From assembly GCA_020427635.1 (NCBI GenBank), contig JAGQOH010000028.1, positions 1 through 39,521 on the forward strand: DNA of 39,521 nt, read 5' to 3'. Under the pieces are notes generated by a model. The model saw only the letters and a program-made list of their open reading frames with translations, was not told the DNA's origin and searched no databases. This DNA comes from Phycisphaerales bacterium (GTDB lineage Bacteria; Planctomycetota; Phycisphaerae; Phycisphaerales; UBA1924). This document shows, piece by piece, positions 1 through 8,325 of this stretch; position 1 is the stretch's first letter; each line of letters opens with the position of its first letter. A program made the translations under genes and the position numbers.

Positions 1-2
1 GC

Positions 3-695
3 TTCTATCCCGAGAAGCTGCCGGCCAAGAAGTTCCTCGAGCATTACGCGACCAAGCTTGGCAGCGTTGAGATCAACGCCACCTTCTATCGCATGCCCAA
101 GGCTGAGACACTTGCGGGCTGGTGCGAGCAGGTGCCTAACTCGTTTCGGTTCTCGATCAAGGCGTCGCAGAAGATCACGCATCACAAGCGGCTCAAGCCG
201 GAGAGCGAGGAGTTCGTTGCATACCTGTTCAGCGCGCTCGAATCACTCGGCGAGCGATTGGGTGTCGTGTTGTTTCAGTTGCCGCCAAACCTGAAGGCCG
301 ACGCTGCTCGGCTGGAGAGGTTTCTCACATACGTGCCAGCCGACGCTCCGATCGCCTTTGAGTTTCGCCACGCGTCGTGGGTGTGCGATGAGGTGCTGGA
401 GCTGCTCAAGGCGCGCGGGGCGGCGGCGTGCCTGAGCGACACCGACGACACTGATGAAGATGCGCCCATCGTGCCGACGGCGCGCCGCGGCTATCTGCGC
501 CTGCGACGCGAGGCATACAGCGACGATGACCTGCAGCGCTGGATCGATTCAATCAAGGCGCAGGATTGGGATGAAGTATTCCTGTTCTTCAAGCACGAAG
601 ACGCCGGCGTCGGCCCGGCGCTCGCGATGAAGATGCAGGCGATGGTGGGGGCTAGCAACCAGGCGAGGTGCCAAAGGCGAAGAGGACTGCGTTGA
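3..695 (+). CDS. DUF72 (YecE-like) family protein, 5' end missing
   Basis: The reading frame is open from the left edge of the window and encodes 230 residues of a DUF72/YecE-like TIM-barrel protein. The function of this family is not firmly known. Family features visible are SVEINATFYRMP near the start, FRFSIKASQKITH around residue 50, GVVLFQLPPNLK around residue 90, a FEFRHASWV segment, and FLFFKHEDAG near the end. Members are usually about 240-250 residues, so probably only 10-20 N-terminal residues lie outside the window. The last 15 or so residues are basic, look unlike the family, and are read from DNA that overlaps the 3' end of the convergent secreted-protein gene by 44 bases. The original stop may have been lost and translation now runs to the next one. 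The family call is firm; the role is not known. Confidence 0.85.
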   Translation, partial: FYPEKLPAKKFLEHYATKLGSVEINATFYRMPKAETLAGWCEQVPNSFRFSIKASQKITHHKRLKPESEEFVAYLFSALESLGERLGVVLFQLPPNLKADAARLERFLTYVPADAPIAFEFRHASWVCDEVLELLKARGAAACLSDTDDTDEDAPIVPTARRGYLRLRREAYSDDDLQRWIDSIKAQDWDEVFLFFKHEDAGVGPALAMKMQAMVGASNQARCQRRRGLR

Positions 696-2106
696 GGTCG
701 GCAAGGTCGACATCGCCATCGCAGTCGGCATCGCCATCGAGGCCGGGCGAGACGCTATTGCCAAAGGCGAAGAGCACGAGGTTCAGGTCGGCAAGGTCGA
801 CTGTGCCACTGTGGTCGACGTCCGGGCAGCCATTGCATTGGAAGCTGAGGTGGACGACGTACTCGTGCGCGATGGAGTTCTGTGAGGGCAGCATCGCGCC
901 GTCGAAGTCGCGCGTTGTGCGGATGATGAGGTTGTAGCCCTCGCCATCCGCAAGGATGGCAGAGTTGTTGAAGTAGTGCACATTGCAGTCGCCGACGCCC
1001 CCATTTGCAGCACGATGGGGGTAATAGTTGAAAGCGGCATAGTAAACATCGTCGCACACTGCTGGCGGCAACTGCACGCACAAGAATGGGTCTGACTGGC
1101 ACTCCTGCTTTTGGAATATGAAAAACCCCTTCTGCGTATTCGCCCTGAACTCATACTGCAGCGTGGTGTTCGGACCATCGTTTGGATCAATTGGTGCGTA
1201 GAAGCCGTACCAGTCGTAGTCACGGAAGTACGTCGTTGCGGGCGCATCAGAGCGCTGGCTCATGAAGGTTGTGCCGTAGATCGTGGCTTCACTGATCGGG
1301 CCAATATGTTGGATGCTGTCTGGGTCGTTCTCCGTTCCACCCGGGCCTACGCCCGTGTCGGGCCAGATGCACCCATAGTTGTTGTTGTTTCCGGCAATCA
1401 CCGAGGGCGTGTCGGCAGCGTTGCCATTCTGCACGAAGTCGATGTCTGCCGCCGGGCCGTCGTTGTCGAGGAAGATTGGGGGTTGATTGCGCTGCGCGCT
1501 GCCAAGGGTCACGCAATCTTCCGCGGGACAAACGATATTGAGTGTGTACTCACCGGCGACCGCAGCTTCCCAACTGCCGACCTGGATGTAATAGGTCGCG
1601 CCGATGGTCAGACCTTCGAGATAGATGTAGCCATTCCAGGTTGTCGTGCCGCAATTGTCCTCGGCGCAGCCGACTTCGACGAGGCTGCCGCAGGCGCCGG
1701 AATAGACTTGCATGGAAGAATCGGTGGCGAGGCTGTCGCAAGTATGGACTTGTGCCGTGGTGTCCGAAGCGATGAAGCTGAACCAGTAGGTGTTGCGCTC
1801 GGGCTCGTTGGTGTTGCCAATGCAGAAGTTCTGATTCGGGTCGTTGAGGTCGATCTCATCCCAGCCGCCGGTGGTGAGCGCATTGTCGTAACTGAAGCTG
1901 GCGTTGCAGGTGATCGGCGTGGCGTCGAGGCAAGCTTCTCCCGCCGAGGGTGTGCCAACCCGGGGCGTGAGCGGCGCTTCGCGCTTCGGCTTCACGATCG
2001 GGGCGTCATCGAGAATGGTTGTTGCAGGTTGGACCTGGGCCATTGCAGCCGCGGCTGTAATCGCCGAGCCGCCCAGACATGCCAGGATGCGCGAGGTCAG
2101 GGTCAT
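652..2106 (-). CDS. secreted protein with C-terminal dockerin-like EF-hand pair
   Basis: The product is 484 residues. It has an N-terminal signal peptide (TLTSRILACLGGSAITAAAAMA, cleavage likely after AMA), then a Cys-rich extracellular region. This includes a pre-peptidase-like beta domain, with TYWFSFIASDTTAQVHTCDS and a TYYIQVGSW strand, that resembles domains binding carbohydrate or protein outside the cell. The C-terminus holds two calcium-loop repeats, DVDHSGTVDLADLNLVL and DADCDGDVDLADLNAVL, the type I dockerin pattern also common in planctomycete surface proteins. The ATG at 2106 is preferred over a GTG 15 bases upstream because a GGGAGG lies 7 bases before it. No catalytic domain was recognised. 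The 3' end overlaps the convergent DUF72 gene. Function is unknown; an extracellular or surface role is inferred. Confidence 0.8.
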   Translation of the reverse strand: MTLTSRILACLGGSAITAAAAMAQVQPATTILDDAPIVKPKREAPLTPRVGTPSAGEACLDATPITCNASFSYDNALTTGGWDEIDLNDPNQNFCIGNTNEPERNTYWFSFIASDTTAQVHTCDSLATDSSMQVYSGACGSLVEVGCAEDNCGTTTWNGYIYLEGLTIGATYYIQVGSWEAAVAGEYTLNIVCPAEDCVTLGSAQRNQPPIFLDNDGPAADIDFVQNGNAADTPSVIAGNNNNYGCIWPDTGVGPGGTENDPDSIQHIGPISEATIYGTTFMSQRSDAPATTYFRDYDWYGFYAPIDPNDGPNTTLQYEFRANTQKGFFIFQKQECQSDPFLCVQLPPAVCDDVYYAAFNYYPHRAANGGVGDCNVHYFNNSAILADGEGYNLIIRTTRDFDGAMLPSQNSIAHEYVVHLSFQCNGCPDVDHSGTVDLADLNLVLFAFGNSVSPGLDGDADCDGDVDLADLNAVLFAFGTSPGC

Positions 2107-2156
2107 GATGAGCCCTCCCACACAAGTTTAGCATGAGGCGCCATTGCGCCAAGATC

Positions 2157-3152
2157 TTATTTCCGCCCCTGCAGCGCCTTGCGTGCGGCGTCCGCCCACA
2201 TGCTCGTCGGGTCGCGTTCGAGGTAGGCCTCCCAGTGGGGAACGGCTTCGTCGTGCCGCCCCACGCGCTCGAGGCATGACGCGAGGTTGTAGTGCGCATC
2301 GGTGAACTCGGGCTCGGCGTCGAGCGCGGACTTGAGCGCTTCGATCGCCTCTTCGACCTCGCCGTGCTCGTCGAGCACATCGCCCAGGTTGTACCAGGCG
2401 GCGGCGTAGTCTTCGTCGAGCGCGACCGTAAGGCGATACATCTCCTCCGCGGCTTCGACTTTGCCCGTGGCACGCAGCGCGTTGCCCAGGTTGTAATGCG
2501 CCTCGGCCCAGTCGGGCGCAAGGGCGATCACGCGGCGGTACATCTGTGCGGCTTCGACGAGTTGGCCATCGGCTTCGAGGCGCAGAGCGCGCTCGAAGAG
2601 GAGCTCGGGCGCGGGGGTCTTGCGTTCGATGATGATTGCTGGGCCGCGCTGCTCGGGCACGACTGCGCCGACGATTGGCTGTTCAGGTTCGCTGGCGTCT
2701 TGCTGCTCGTTGAAGTCAAAGAACCCCTGGCCATCGACTGTGCGCAGTTCGCCATCGATGCGCGCAACGAGCTCCTCGGAGCCATTGGCGGAAAGGGCCA
2801 GGGCCCTGGGCGGTTCATCGCCGCCGCGCTGTTGTGCCATGCGGTCGAGGGTCTTGCGGATGACACTCGGCTTGACGCCCGCCTTGACGAGGTCTGCAAC
2901 CTCGCGGAGGGAGACGATGTCGGAGAAGTCGTAGCGCCCGGCCTTGGGCTTGACGAGGCCTTGCTTGCGCCAGCGGTCGATCAACGCACGGTCGATGCCG
3001 AGGAACGCCGCGACCTCACCCGGGCCATAGCCCGAGGCGTCGTCGGTGGTGCCCGTGCGTTTTCTGCCGGCGGCCGCCATGCCTGCGGATCCCCGTTGAC
3101 CCTGCCGAAGTCCCCTCGGCGGGCGCTTGTCCATGCTGTCCTGGCGGTCCAT
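2157..3152 (-). CDS. MerR-type helix-turn-helix protein fused to TPR repeats
   Basis: The product is 331 residues. Roughly residues 40-105 form a MerR-like winged helix (YGPGEVAAFLGIDRALIDRWRKQG, then FSDIVSLREVADLVKAGVKPSVI), which should bind DNA. A polar linker follows. From about residue 180 to 330 there are four tetratricopeptide repeats, including APDWAEAHYNLGNALRATGK and DEDYAAAWYNLGDVLDEHGE, a protein-protein docking scaffold. The usual MerR coiled coil and small-molecule domain are absent. The ATG at 3152 was taken over a GTG two codons earlier; neither has a strong ribosome site. The arrangement suggests a regulator or DNA-bound adaptor, but no target can be named. It lies downstream of hutI on the same strand, 80 bases away, so a link with histidine genes is possible but unproven. 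Confidence 0.8.
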   Translation of the reverse strand: MDRQDSMDKRPPRGLRQGQRGSAGMAAAGRKRTGTTDDASGYGPGEVAAFLGIDRALIDRWRKQGLVKPKAGRYDFSDIVSLREVADLVKAGVKPSVIRKTLDRMAQQRGGDEPPRALALSANGSEELVARIDGELRTVDGQGFFDFNEQQDASEPEQPIVGAVVPEQRGPAIIIERKTPAPELLFERALRLEADGQLVEAAQMYRRVIALAPDWAEAHYNLGNALRATGKVEAAEEMYRLTVALDEDYAAAWYNLGDVLDEHGEVEEAIEALKSALDAEPEFTDAHYNLASCLERVGRHDEAVPHWEAYLERDPTSMWADAARKALQGRK

Positions 3153-3232
3153 TACCACCGGGTCATGCTAGTCATCGACCAAGCGGGCGGGTTTGCCCGA
3201 CACAGCGCGACAGGCTGTCAACATCGGAGGGG

Positions 3233-4432
3233 TCAGCCGCCGGCAACGATCTGGCCATTGGCGATGACCAGATCAACTGGGTTCCCGCCCAGGGTATGGG
3301 CCAGCTCGCGCTCGTCAGTGTGGCGGAGGAGGATGAGGTCGGCGGGCGTCTGCGGGGCGATCACCCCGGCGATGGGGAACATCGGGTCCTGGATGCGGAG
3401 GAGGTCTGCAGCATTGGCAGTGCAGGCACGGAGGGCTTCTACGGGGGTGAGGCCACAGTGGCGGACGGCGAGGGCAATGGCGAGCGGCATGGAGGAGCTT
3501 GGTGCCGAGCCGGGGTTGCAGTTTGTGGCGACGACGAGTTTCGCACCGGCGTCGAGCAGAGCACGTCCGTTGGCGTAGCGCTGGTCGGTGTGGAAACCAG
3601 AGATGGGAAGGACCACGGCGCATGAGTCACTCGCGCCGACTGCGCAAATGCCATCAGGTCCGGTTGCTTCGAGGTGATCGACGGAGAGTGCGCCGTGTGC
3701 GATCGCCCACTCGGTCATGCCCAGCGCGTTGAACTGGTCGGCATGGACGCGGACGGGATGGCCAAGCTCCAGCGCAGTTTCGAACAGCCGAATGCCATCA
3801 TCGAGTGACCACGCGCCCTCCTCGATGTATGCGTCGATCGCGACATTCGGGAACTCGGCATGGACCGCAGACAAGGTCTCGCGGATGATGTGCGCGATGA
3901 AGGAGGCGCGGCCGCCCGGGGTGTCGGGATCGAGCGCGTGGCCAATGCACGCGGTCGGAACAACATGGACCTTCGAGCGAGCGCCTGCCTCAGCAATTGC
4001 GCGCAGCATCTTGAGTTCACTCGCCGTGTCGAGGCCGTAGCCGGACTTGATTTCACAAGCGACAGTGCCCTCGCGAAGCATGACTTCGAGTCGCTGGACG
4101 ATGTCGTCGGAGAGTTGCTGTTGCGTCGCCCTGCGCACGGCGCGGACGGTGCTCATGATGCCGCCGCCGGCTTTGAGGATGTCGAGGTAAGACGCACCGG
4201 CACGCTTCTGGCCCCACTCGTCCAGGCGGTCACCGGCCCAGCAAAGATGGGTGTGCGCGTCAATAAAAGCGGGCATGAGGACACGGCCGCGCGCTTCGAT
4301 GATCTGGGCGCCCGATGGTGCTTGGAGTTGTCCCAATGCATGCACGATGCAGCCATCGATAAGCACATCGCACGCGTCGATGGGGCCGTCCTGTGCCAGC
4401 ACCCGGGCGCTACGGATCAAGATGGCGCTCAT
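3233..4432 (-). CDS. hutI: imidazolonepropionase
   Basis: HutI hydrolyses 4-imidazolone-5-propionate to N-formimino-L-glutamate, the third step of histidine degradation, in the cytoplasm. The 399-residue protein has the amidohydrolase layout: metal-binding HTHLCWAGDR (H60, H62), the substrate region GASYLDILKAGGGIMSTVRA, HVVPTACIGHA, VHADQFN and SVDHLEATG. The late motif reads ATNCNPGSAP, with Asn304 where known HutI proteins have the zinc-binding Asp (ATD-x-NPGS); see findings. The start ATG overlaps the hutG stop as ATGA, so hutG and hutI are translationally coupled, in the order hutG-hutI. Length is typical of the family (about 400-410). The family call is firm; full activity is slightly in doubt because of the Asn. 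Confidence 0.93.
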   Translation of the reverse strand: MSAILIRSARVLAQDGPIDACDVLIDGCIVHALGQLQAPSGAQIIEARGRVLMPAFIDAHTHLCWAGDRLDEWGQKRAGASYLDILKAGGGIMSTVRAVRRATQQQLSDDIVQRLEVMLREGTVACEIKSGYGLDTASELKMLRAIAEAGARSKVHVVPTACIGHALDPDTPGGRASFIAHIIRETLSAVHAEFPNVAIDAYIEEGAWSLDDGIRLFETALELGHPVRVHADQFNALGMTEWAIAHGALSVDHLEATGPDGICAVGASDSCAVVLPISGFHTDQRYANGRALLDAGAKLVVATNCNPGSAPSSSMPLAIALAVRHCGLTPVEALRACTANAADLLRIQDPMFPIAGVIAPQTPADLILLRHTDERELAHTLGGNPVDLVIANGQIVAGG

Positions 4433-5388
4433 GGGCGCACCTCGACACCCGCAATGAAGTGCAGCAGGAGGAGTGCCGCGACACGGACCGTGCGCCCGTC
4501 GATGTCGTGGGGCGGCGAGAGTTCCATGATGTCAAAGTGCTTCACGCAGGGGTCGCGCCCGGCGCGTTCTGCCAGGCGCAGGGCGGCATCGATGGGCACG
4601 CCGAGGGGATTCGGCGCGCTCACGCCCGGCGCCACCGAGGCCGGCAGGCTGTCCAGGTCGATCGAGACGAACATCGCGCCCTTGCCATCGGGCCCCTTGG
4701 CGCGGGCGAAGGCGGCTTCGACGGCTTCTGCTTCTGTGCGCACGAAGTTGTCGTCGAGCACGATGAGGCCGCCGCGCTTTTGCAGATAGGCGACGTGCTC
4801 GGGGGCGTTGGCAAAGCGGGCGACACCCAGCTCAGTAAAGCGCGTGGGATCGAGGTGCTGGTCTTCGATGAGCGAGCGAAATGGCATGCCAGAGCCAAGC
4901 GTCTCGCGGACGTCCAGGTGTGGGTCGAGGTTGATGCCGCCGATCGGGCGTCGGCTGTACTGCGCGAGGGCCCGCGCGGTGGGGAAGGTCAGGTCATGTC
5001 CGCCTCCGAGGCCGAGCACGATCAGGCCTCGCTCGTGCAGGGCGGCGGCGGCCTCCGTCACGCGCTCATGCGTGCGCTCGAGCGCGATCATGGGGTCGCT
5101 ATCGGCGTGCGGTTCGACATCGCCTGCGTCGAAGATGTGTGCTGACAGCGCCTGCGCGCGCTTGGCATCGAAGGCGGCGCCATACTTGGCAAGGAGCCTG
5201 CGGAGCGCTGCCGGCCCCTCAGCTGCGCCGGGGCGACCCCGATTGAGCGCGATCCCCTTGTCGTCGGGCAGGCCCAGCAGCGCCACGCGGCAACCATCGG
5301 GATCGGCGCCATTGATCAGCGACGCGAATCGACCCGGCGCGGGCTCCGACCAGTGGGGGGGCAACGTGTGGGGCGCGATGCGTGCCAT
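4429..5388 (-). CDS. hutG: formimidoylglutamase (arginase/ureohydrolase family)
   Basis: This 319-residue ureohydrolase most likely hydrolyses N-formimino-L-glutamate to glutamate and formamide, the last step of the pathway. The binuclear manganese ligands are all present: GGGHD, NLDPHLDVR (Asp-x-His-x-x-Asp) and SIDLDSLPASVAPGVSAPNP (Asp-x-Asp). The ELSPP-H motif near the C-terminus is also typical. The immediate coupling to hutI by a 4-base overlap is the main reason to choose formimidoylglutamase over agmatinase or arginase. It lies 35 bases downstream of a secreted dockerin-like gene on the same strand and may share a transcript with it. The family call is firm; substrate is inferred from context. 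Confidence 0.9.
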   Translation of the reverse strand: MARIAPHTLPPHWSEPAPGRFASLINGADPDGCRVALLGLPDDKGIALNRGRPGAAEGPAALRRLLAKYGAAFDAKRAQALSAHIFDAGDVEPHADSDPMIALERTHERVTEAAAALHERGLIVLGLGGGHDLTFPTARALAQYSRRPIGGINLDPHLDVRETLGSGMPFRSLIEDQHLDPTRFTELGVARFANAPEHVAYLQKRGGLIVLDDNFVRTEAEAVEAAFARAKGPDGKGAMFVSIDLDSLPASVAPGVSAPNPLGVPIDAALRLAERAGRDPCVKHFDIMELSPPHDIDGRTVRVAALLLLHFIAGVEVRP

Positions 5389-5423
5389 GGCCCGGGCAAT
5401 CTACCCGCGCCGCACGCGGCTCG

Positions 5424-6203
5424 TCATGGGCAGACGTATCCCATTGCGAACAGGAGCGCGGTGAGATCCTTGAGATTGACGAGTCCATCCTGATTGAGGT
5501 CGGCGGGCAGGCCAGGCGGCGCGGTTTGCCCGAACCAGAAAAGCATGATCTGCAGATCATCCACACTGACCACGCCATCACCATTCAGGTCTGTTGGACA
5601 CTGCACGGGCAGCGCCACCGTCATCGGGGTGTTTGGCGTTGACTCCCATCCCCAGAGCACAGGTTGGTAGGTGGCCTCTTGCGCACTCTCGCTTCCCTTC
5701 TGAAGGGCGACAAAGCCGTAGTGCGTTTCGCCATTGAGTTGGAACGCGAGGCCCATGATGACCTGGTTGCCCACACTGGCCAGTTCCCCCTGCGTGGGGG
5801 AATACAGCCGGGTGTATGCGGCGCCGGTGTGTGTGAAGGTTTGCGCGGGGCCGACGACCGCGCCGATGTTCAGTGACTTGAGCGCATTGGTTCGGGGCGG
5901 CTCCCCGGCGACACCGAAGTCACGTGTTTCAACAATGACATCCCAGAAGGGTGCACTGATCGCTTCCCACTCGCGGTCCGTGCCGATGCTGGGCGTCCAC
6001 TCACCGATGTACCAGATGCGTCCCTGATTCGAGGCGTTGTTCTCAGATGGGGAGAGATTGACCTCGAAGCCCGCCCCGCCGCGCGAGAACGAATCCCACA
6101 CAAATGTGCCATCGGAGTTGTCGTGGATGATAGGTGCGGTGCGCGCAGTGACGGCACAGATCATCAGACCCAGGCCCGATAGCACGGACAGACGCCCTGA
6201 CAT
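5424..6203 (-). CDS. secreted protein with C-terminal dockerin-like EF-hand pair
   Basis: The product is 259 residues: a signal peptide (MSGRLSVLSGLGLMICAVTA), a beta-rich domain of about 160 residues with no family I recognise, then two calcium-loop repeats, DLNGDGVVSVDDLQIML and DLNQDGLVNLKDLTALL, ending in a short Cys-Pro tail. The middle contains FVWDSFSRGGAGFEVNLS and HYGFVALQKGSESAQEATY. The latter resembles the short beta-sheet passages of planctomycete surface proteins described as LTD or pre-PEP domains, but the match is too weak to name. The reading frame continues 54 codons upstream. That part runs through the preceding terminator region, so the ATG at 6203 was chosen: it follows a purine-rich GGGTGAGGG and starts a good signal peptide. 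Confidence 0.75.
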   Translation of the reverse strand: MSGRLSVLSGLGLMICAVTARTAPIIHDNSDGTFVWDSFSRGGAGFEVNLSPSENNASNQGRIWYIGEWTPSIGTDREWEAISAPFWDVIVETRDFGVAGEPPRTNALKSLNIGAVVGPAQTFTHTGAAYTRLYSPTQGELASVGNQVIMGLAFQLNGETHYGFVALQKGSESAQEATYQPVLWGWESTPNTPMTVALPVQCPTDLNGDGVVSVDDLQIMLFWFGQTAPPGLPADLNQDGLVNLKDLTALLFAMGYVCP

Positions 6204-6275
6204 ATGTGGTCCCTCACCCTTCCTACAGGACCACCATGGTACATCCCTTGTGTTGGGCTCCAAGGGGGCCCATGC

Positions 6276-6304
6276 AAAAAGGGCGCTCAAAAAAGAGCGC
6301 CCTT
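6276..6304 (-). terminator. rho-independent terminator downstream of the VOC gene
   Basis: A perfect 8-bp stem, GGGCGCTC (6281-6288) and GAGCGCCC (6295-6302), closes a 6-base all-A loop. On the minus strand the hairpin is followed directly by five T residues (6280-6276). It lies 40 bases after the stop of the VOC gene and marks the end of the ArsR operon. Confidence 0.85.
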
Positions 6305-6343
6305 GTGCCGTTTTCGGCATGCTCTGGCCGGTTTTCTGTGGCC

Positions 6344-6826
6344 TCACCCGGGTTGACCGGCACACATCTCCTGCATGGCCTTGGCCATATCGTCGGGCGT
6401 CATGTCCTTGATATGGGTCGCGAAGGCCCAGTCGTGCCCGAACGGATCTCGAACCGTGCCGTACCGATCGCCCCAGAACATGTCGGCTGCGGGCATCGTG
6501 ACCTCGGCGCCAGCTTTGGCGGCTCGGTCGACCCAGGCGTCGGTGTCCTCCACATAGAACGAGATCGTGCAGGGCGAGGCGCCGAGCGCCTTGGGGTTGC
6601 GCGACTTGCCGCCGCAGAACTCCGGGAAGTCATCGCACAGGAAGATGAGCGATCCATTGATCAGCATCGATGCATGCATCAGGCGCTTGCCGTCGGGGCC
6701 CGGGCTCCGCGACAACTCCTGGGCGTTGAAGGCCTTCTTATAGAACTCGAGCGCCTTTGCGGCACCATCGACCACGAGATGCGGAATCACCTTGTCGCAG
6801 CCGTCGGGAATCTTCTTCACTGCCAT
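6344..6826 (-). CDS. VOC family (glyoxalase/PhnB-like) protein
   Basis: This 160-residue cytoplasmic protein has the two beta-alpha-beta-beta-beta modules of the vicinal oxygen chelate fold, in the PhnB-like subgroup. The first module has VIPHLVVDGAAKALEFYKKAF and the second has TISFYVEDTDAWVDRAAKAG, followed by WGDRYGTVRDPFGHDWAFAT, the usual closing signature. The substrate cannot be read from sequence. It is the last gene of the ArsR-SRPBCC-SRPBCC/YCII-VOC operon, 52 bases after the preceding gene, with AAGGAGAG before the ATG and a strong terminator behind it. Such cassettes are common in bacteria with large regulatory gene sets, but their ligands are mostly unknown. Confidence 0.88.
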   Translation of the reverse strand: MAVKKIPDGCDKVIPHLVVDGAAKALEFYKKAFNAQELSRSPGPDGKRLMHASMLINGSLIFLCDDFPEFCGGKSRNPKALGASPCTISFYVEDTDAWVDRAAKAGAEVTMPAADMFWGDRYGTVRDPFGHDWAFATHIKDMTPDDMAKAMQEMCAGQPG

Positions 6827-6878
6827 GTCGTGTCTCTCCTTGTAAGAGGGTTCTCAAACGCTTCGGGGCGTGTTCTTG

Positions 6879-7769
6879 CTATTGGTCCGTTCTGTCTCGC
6901 TCGCGCAGCAGGGACAGGCGCATCGGGTGCAGCTCTGCCCCAAAGACGCCGGCAGCAACCGCAGGGTCGCTCTCCATGATGTGGCGTGCCGCCGTCTCGT
7001 CCGCGGCTTGGAACACCACAATACCTGGGGCTTTCATGTCTGTGCATGGGCCGGCCAGAATCACTTGTCCTTGCTGCGTCAGCTTGAGCAGGTATTGGAA
7101 GTGCTCGCCGATCGTGGTCCTCTCCGCATCGGTCATTGTTTCGATGAAGTCGTTCCGGGTGGGTTGGATGAGATACACCCAGGCGTCGCGTGACTGCGCG
7201 TCACGCGCTGCGGCCTCCGGATCCGCCGGCTTGGCAAAGTGCTGTTGCACTTGTCCAACCACCCAGGGCCACGCTTCTTTGAAGTAGTCGTAGGTTTGGT
7301 CCCACGCATCGCCTTCGCCATACCCAAGCGCACGAAGCGTCAAGATCGTGCCGTGCGGCGACGGTTCAAAGGTCAACACGATCCAGTGCTTGCGTCCGTT
7401 GCGCACCTCGGGAATGGTAGGGGGTGCGTTCCACTCGAAGCTGAACACTCGGTAGGGATCGACGGTGAGGACCTTGCAGGTCTCGCTGCCGCGCTCGCCT
7501 TCGGGCGCGTCGGGGGCCCACTCGATTTCGTAGGGTCCGCCCGGGCGCAGGTCGATCGTGAGCTTGCGATCAAAGACGCTCCTGAAGCTTTCAGGCGTTG
7601 TCCAGATGCTCCAGACTTCTTCGGGCTTCGCGGCGATCTCCGCCTGCACCTGCAGCACGCGCTTGCCTTCAATGGTCAGGTGTTGCGTGGTCGGTTCCGC
7701 GTTGGCGTGGGCAGGGGCCATGAGCATGCTCACGATACATGCGACCAGGGCATCGAGGATGCGTTTCAT
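6879..7769 (-). CDS. exported SRPBCC (AHSA1-like) and YCII domain fusion
   Basis: The product is 296 residues. An N-terminal signal peptide (MKRILDALVACIVSMLMAPAHANA) is followed by a START/AHSA1-type SRPBCC domain at about residues 35-170 (IAAKPEEVWSIWTTPESF, RPGGPYEIEW, WIVLTFEPSPHGTILTLRALGYGEG) that would hold a hydrophobic ligand. A YCII/YciI-like ferredoxin-fold domain follows to the end (WVYLIQPTRNDFIETMTDAE, GPCTDMKAPGIVVFQAADE, PAVAAGVFGAELHPM). Free-standing versions of both domains are cytoplasmic, so their fusion behind a signal peptide is unusual. The ATG at 7769 has GAAAGGA upstream. It lies 13 bases after the SRPBCC gene and is surely co-transcribed. The biochemical role is unknown. 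Confidence 0.82.
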   Translation of the reverse strand: MKRILDALVACIVSMLMAPAHANAEPTTQHLTIEGKRVLQVQAEIAAKPEEVWSIWTTPESFRSVFDRKLTIDLRPGGPYEIEWAPDAPEGERGSETCKVLTVDPYRVFSFEWNAPPTIPEVRNGRKHWIVLTFEPSPHGTILTLRALGYGEGDAWDQTYDYFKEAWPWVVGQVQQHFAKPADPEAAARDAQSRDAWVYLIQPTRNDFIETMTDAERTTIGEHFQYLLKLTQQGQVILAGPCTDMKAPGIVVFQAADETAARHIMESDPAVAAGVFGAELHPMRLSLLRERDRTDQ

Positions 7770-7782
7770 GCGGGTCCTTTCA

Positions 7783-8325
7783 TCATGCCGTTTGCTTGGC
7801 GCGTCGGGCTTCGACGTTCTTGGTGAGGCAGCGCTTGGGCATCATGAAGGTGAACATGCTCATCATGCCCAACTGCATGCGCTGACCGAAGGAAACCTTG
7901 CCCATCTCGCAGGTGTCCTTGAGATTTTGCAGGATCTGCTTCCAACCCTTGCCAGTCATCTTGTAGGTCTTGGTTTCGCCATCGAAGCCCGAGTGGGTGA
8001 TGGTGACGCGCGTCCGGTTGCCGCCAAGGTCTTCAAGCTCCCATGTGGCGAGCGCCGGCGCATCATCGAGCTGTGTGAAGGCAAACGTGTAGCTGAACTT
8101 TGTGGGCTCCTGGACTTCGACGACATCGCCCGCAACAAAGGAGTACTTGCCGTTCTTGCTGGAATAGCGGTAGGGGGCGCCGTTCTGCATCGAAGAGTGG
8201 AACACGGTGCCGAACATAAATGCGCAGTATTCACCGCGTTTGGTGATCTCGCGCCAGACGGCCTGAATCGGCGCGTTGATTTCGATGCTCAGGACATGTT
8301 TCAGCTCTTGGGCCATCATCATCAT
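7783..8325 (-). CDS. SRPBCC (AHSA1-like) domain protein
   Basis: This 180-residue cytoplasmic protein is a single SRPBCC domain. Family features are HVLSIEINAPIQAVWREITKRG at the start, the YSFVAGDVVEVQEP strand, ATWELEDLGGNRTRVTITHSGF, and the long C-terminal helix containing GKGWKQILQNLKDTCEMG. The extra C-terminal stretch with GMMSMFTFMMPKRC is Met-rich and not part of the usual fold. The first of four Met codons (8325) forms an ATGA overlap with the stop of the arsR-type gene, so the two are translationally coupled. Such coupled pairs generally form a ligand-responsive unit; the ligand is not known. Confidence 0.88.
   Translation of the reverse strand: MMMMAQELKHVLSIEINAPIQAVWREITKRGEYCAFMFGTVFHSSMQNGAPYRYSSKNGKYSFVAGDVVEVQEPTKFSYTFAFTQLDDAPALATWELEDLGGNRTRVTITHSGFDGETKTYKMTGKGWKQILQNLKDTCEMGKVSFGQRMQLGMMSMFTFMMPKRCLTKNVEARRAKQTA

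Noticed and set aside
1111..2136. A 341-codon plus-strand frame opposite the first dockerin-like gene
   Set aside because: The minus-strand product has a signal peptide, domains and a ribosome site; the plus product has none.
6204..6365. A 54-codon extension of the secreted gene at 5424-6203
   Set aside because: It runs through the terminator of the upstream operon and would bury the signal peptide.
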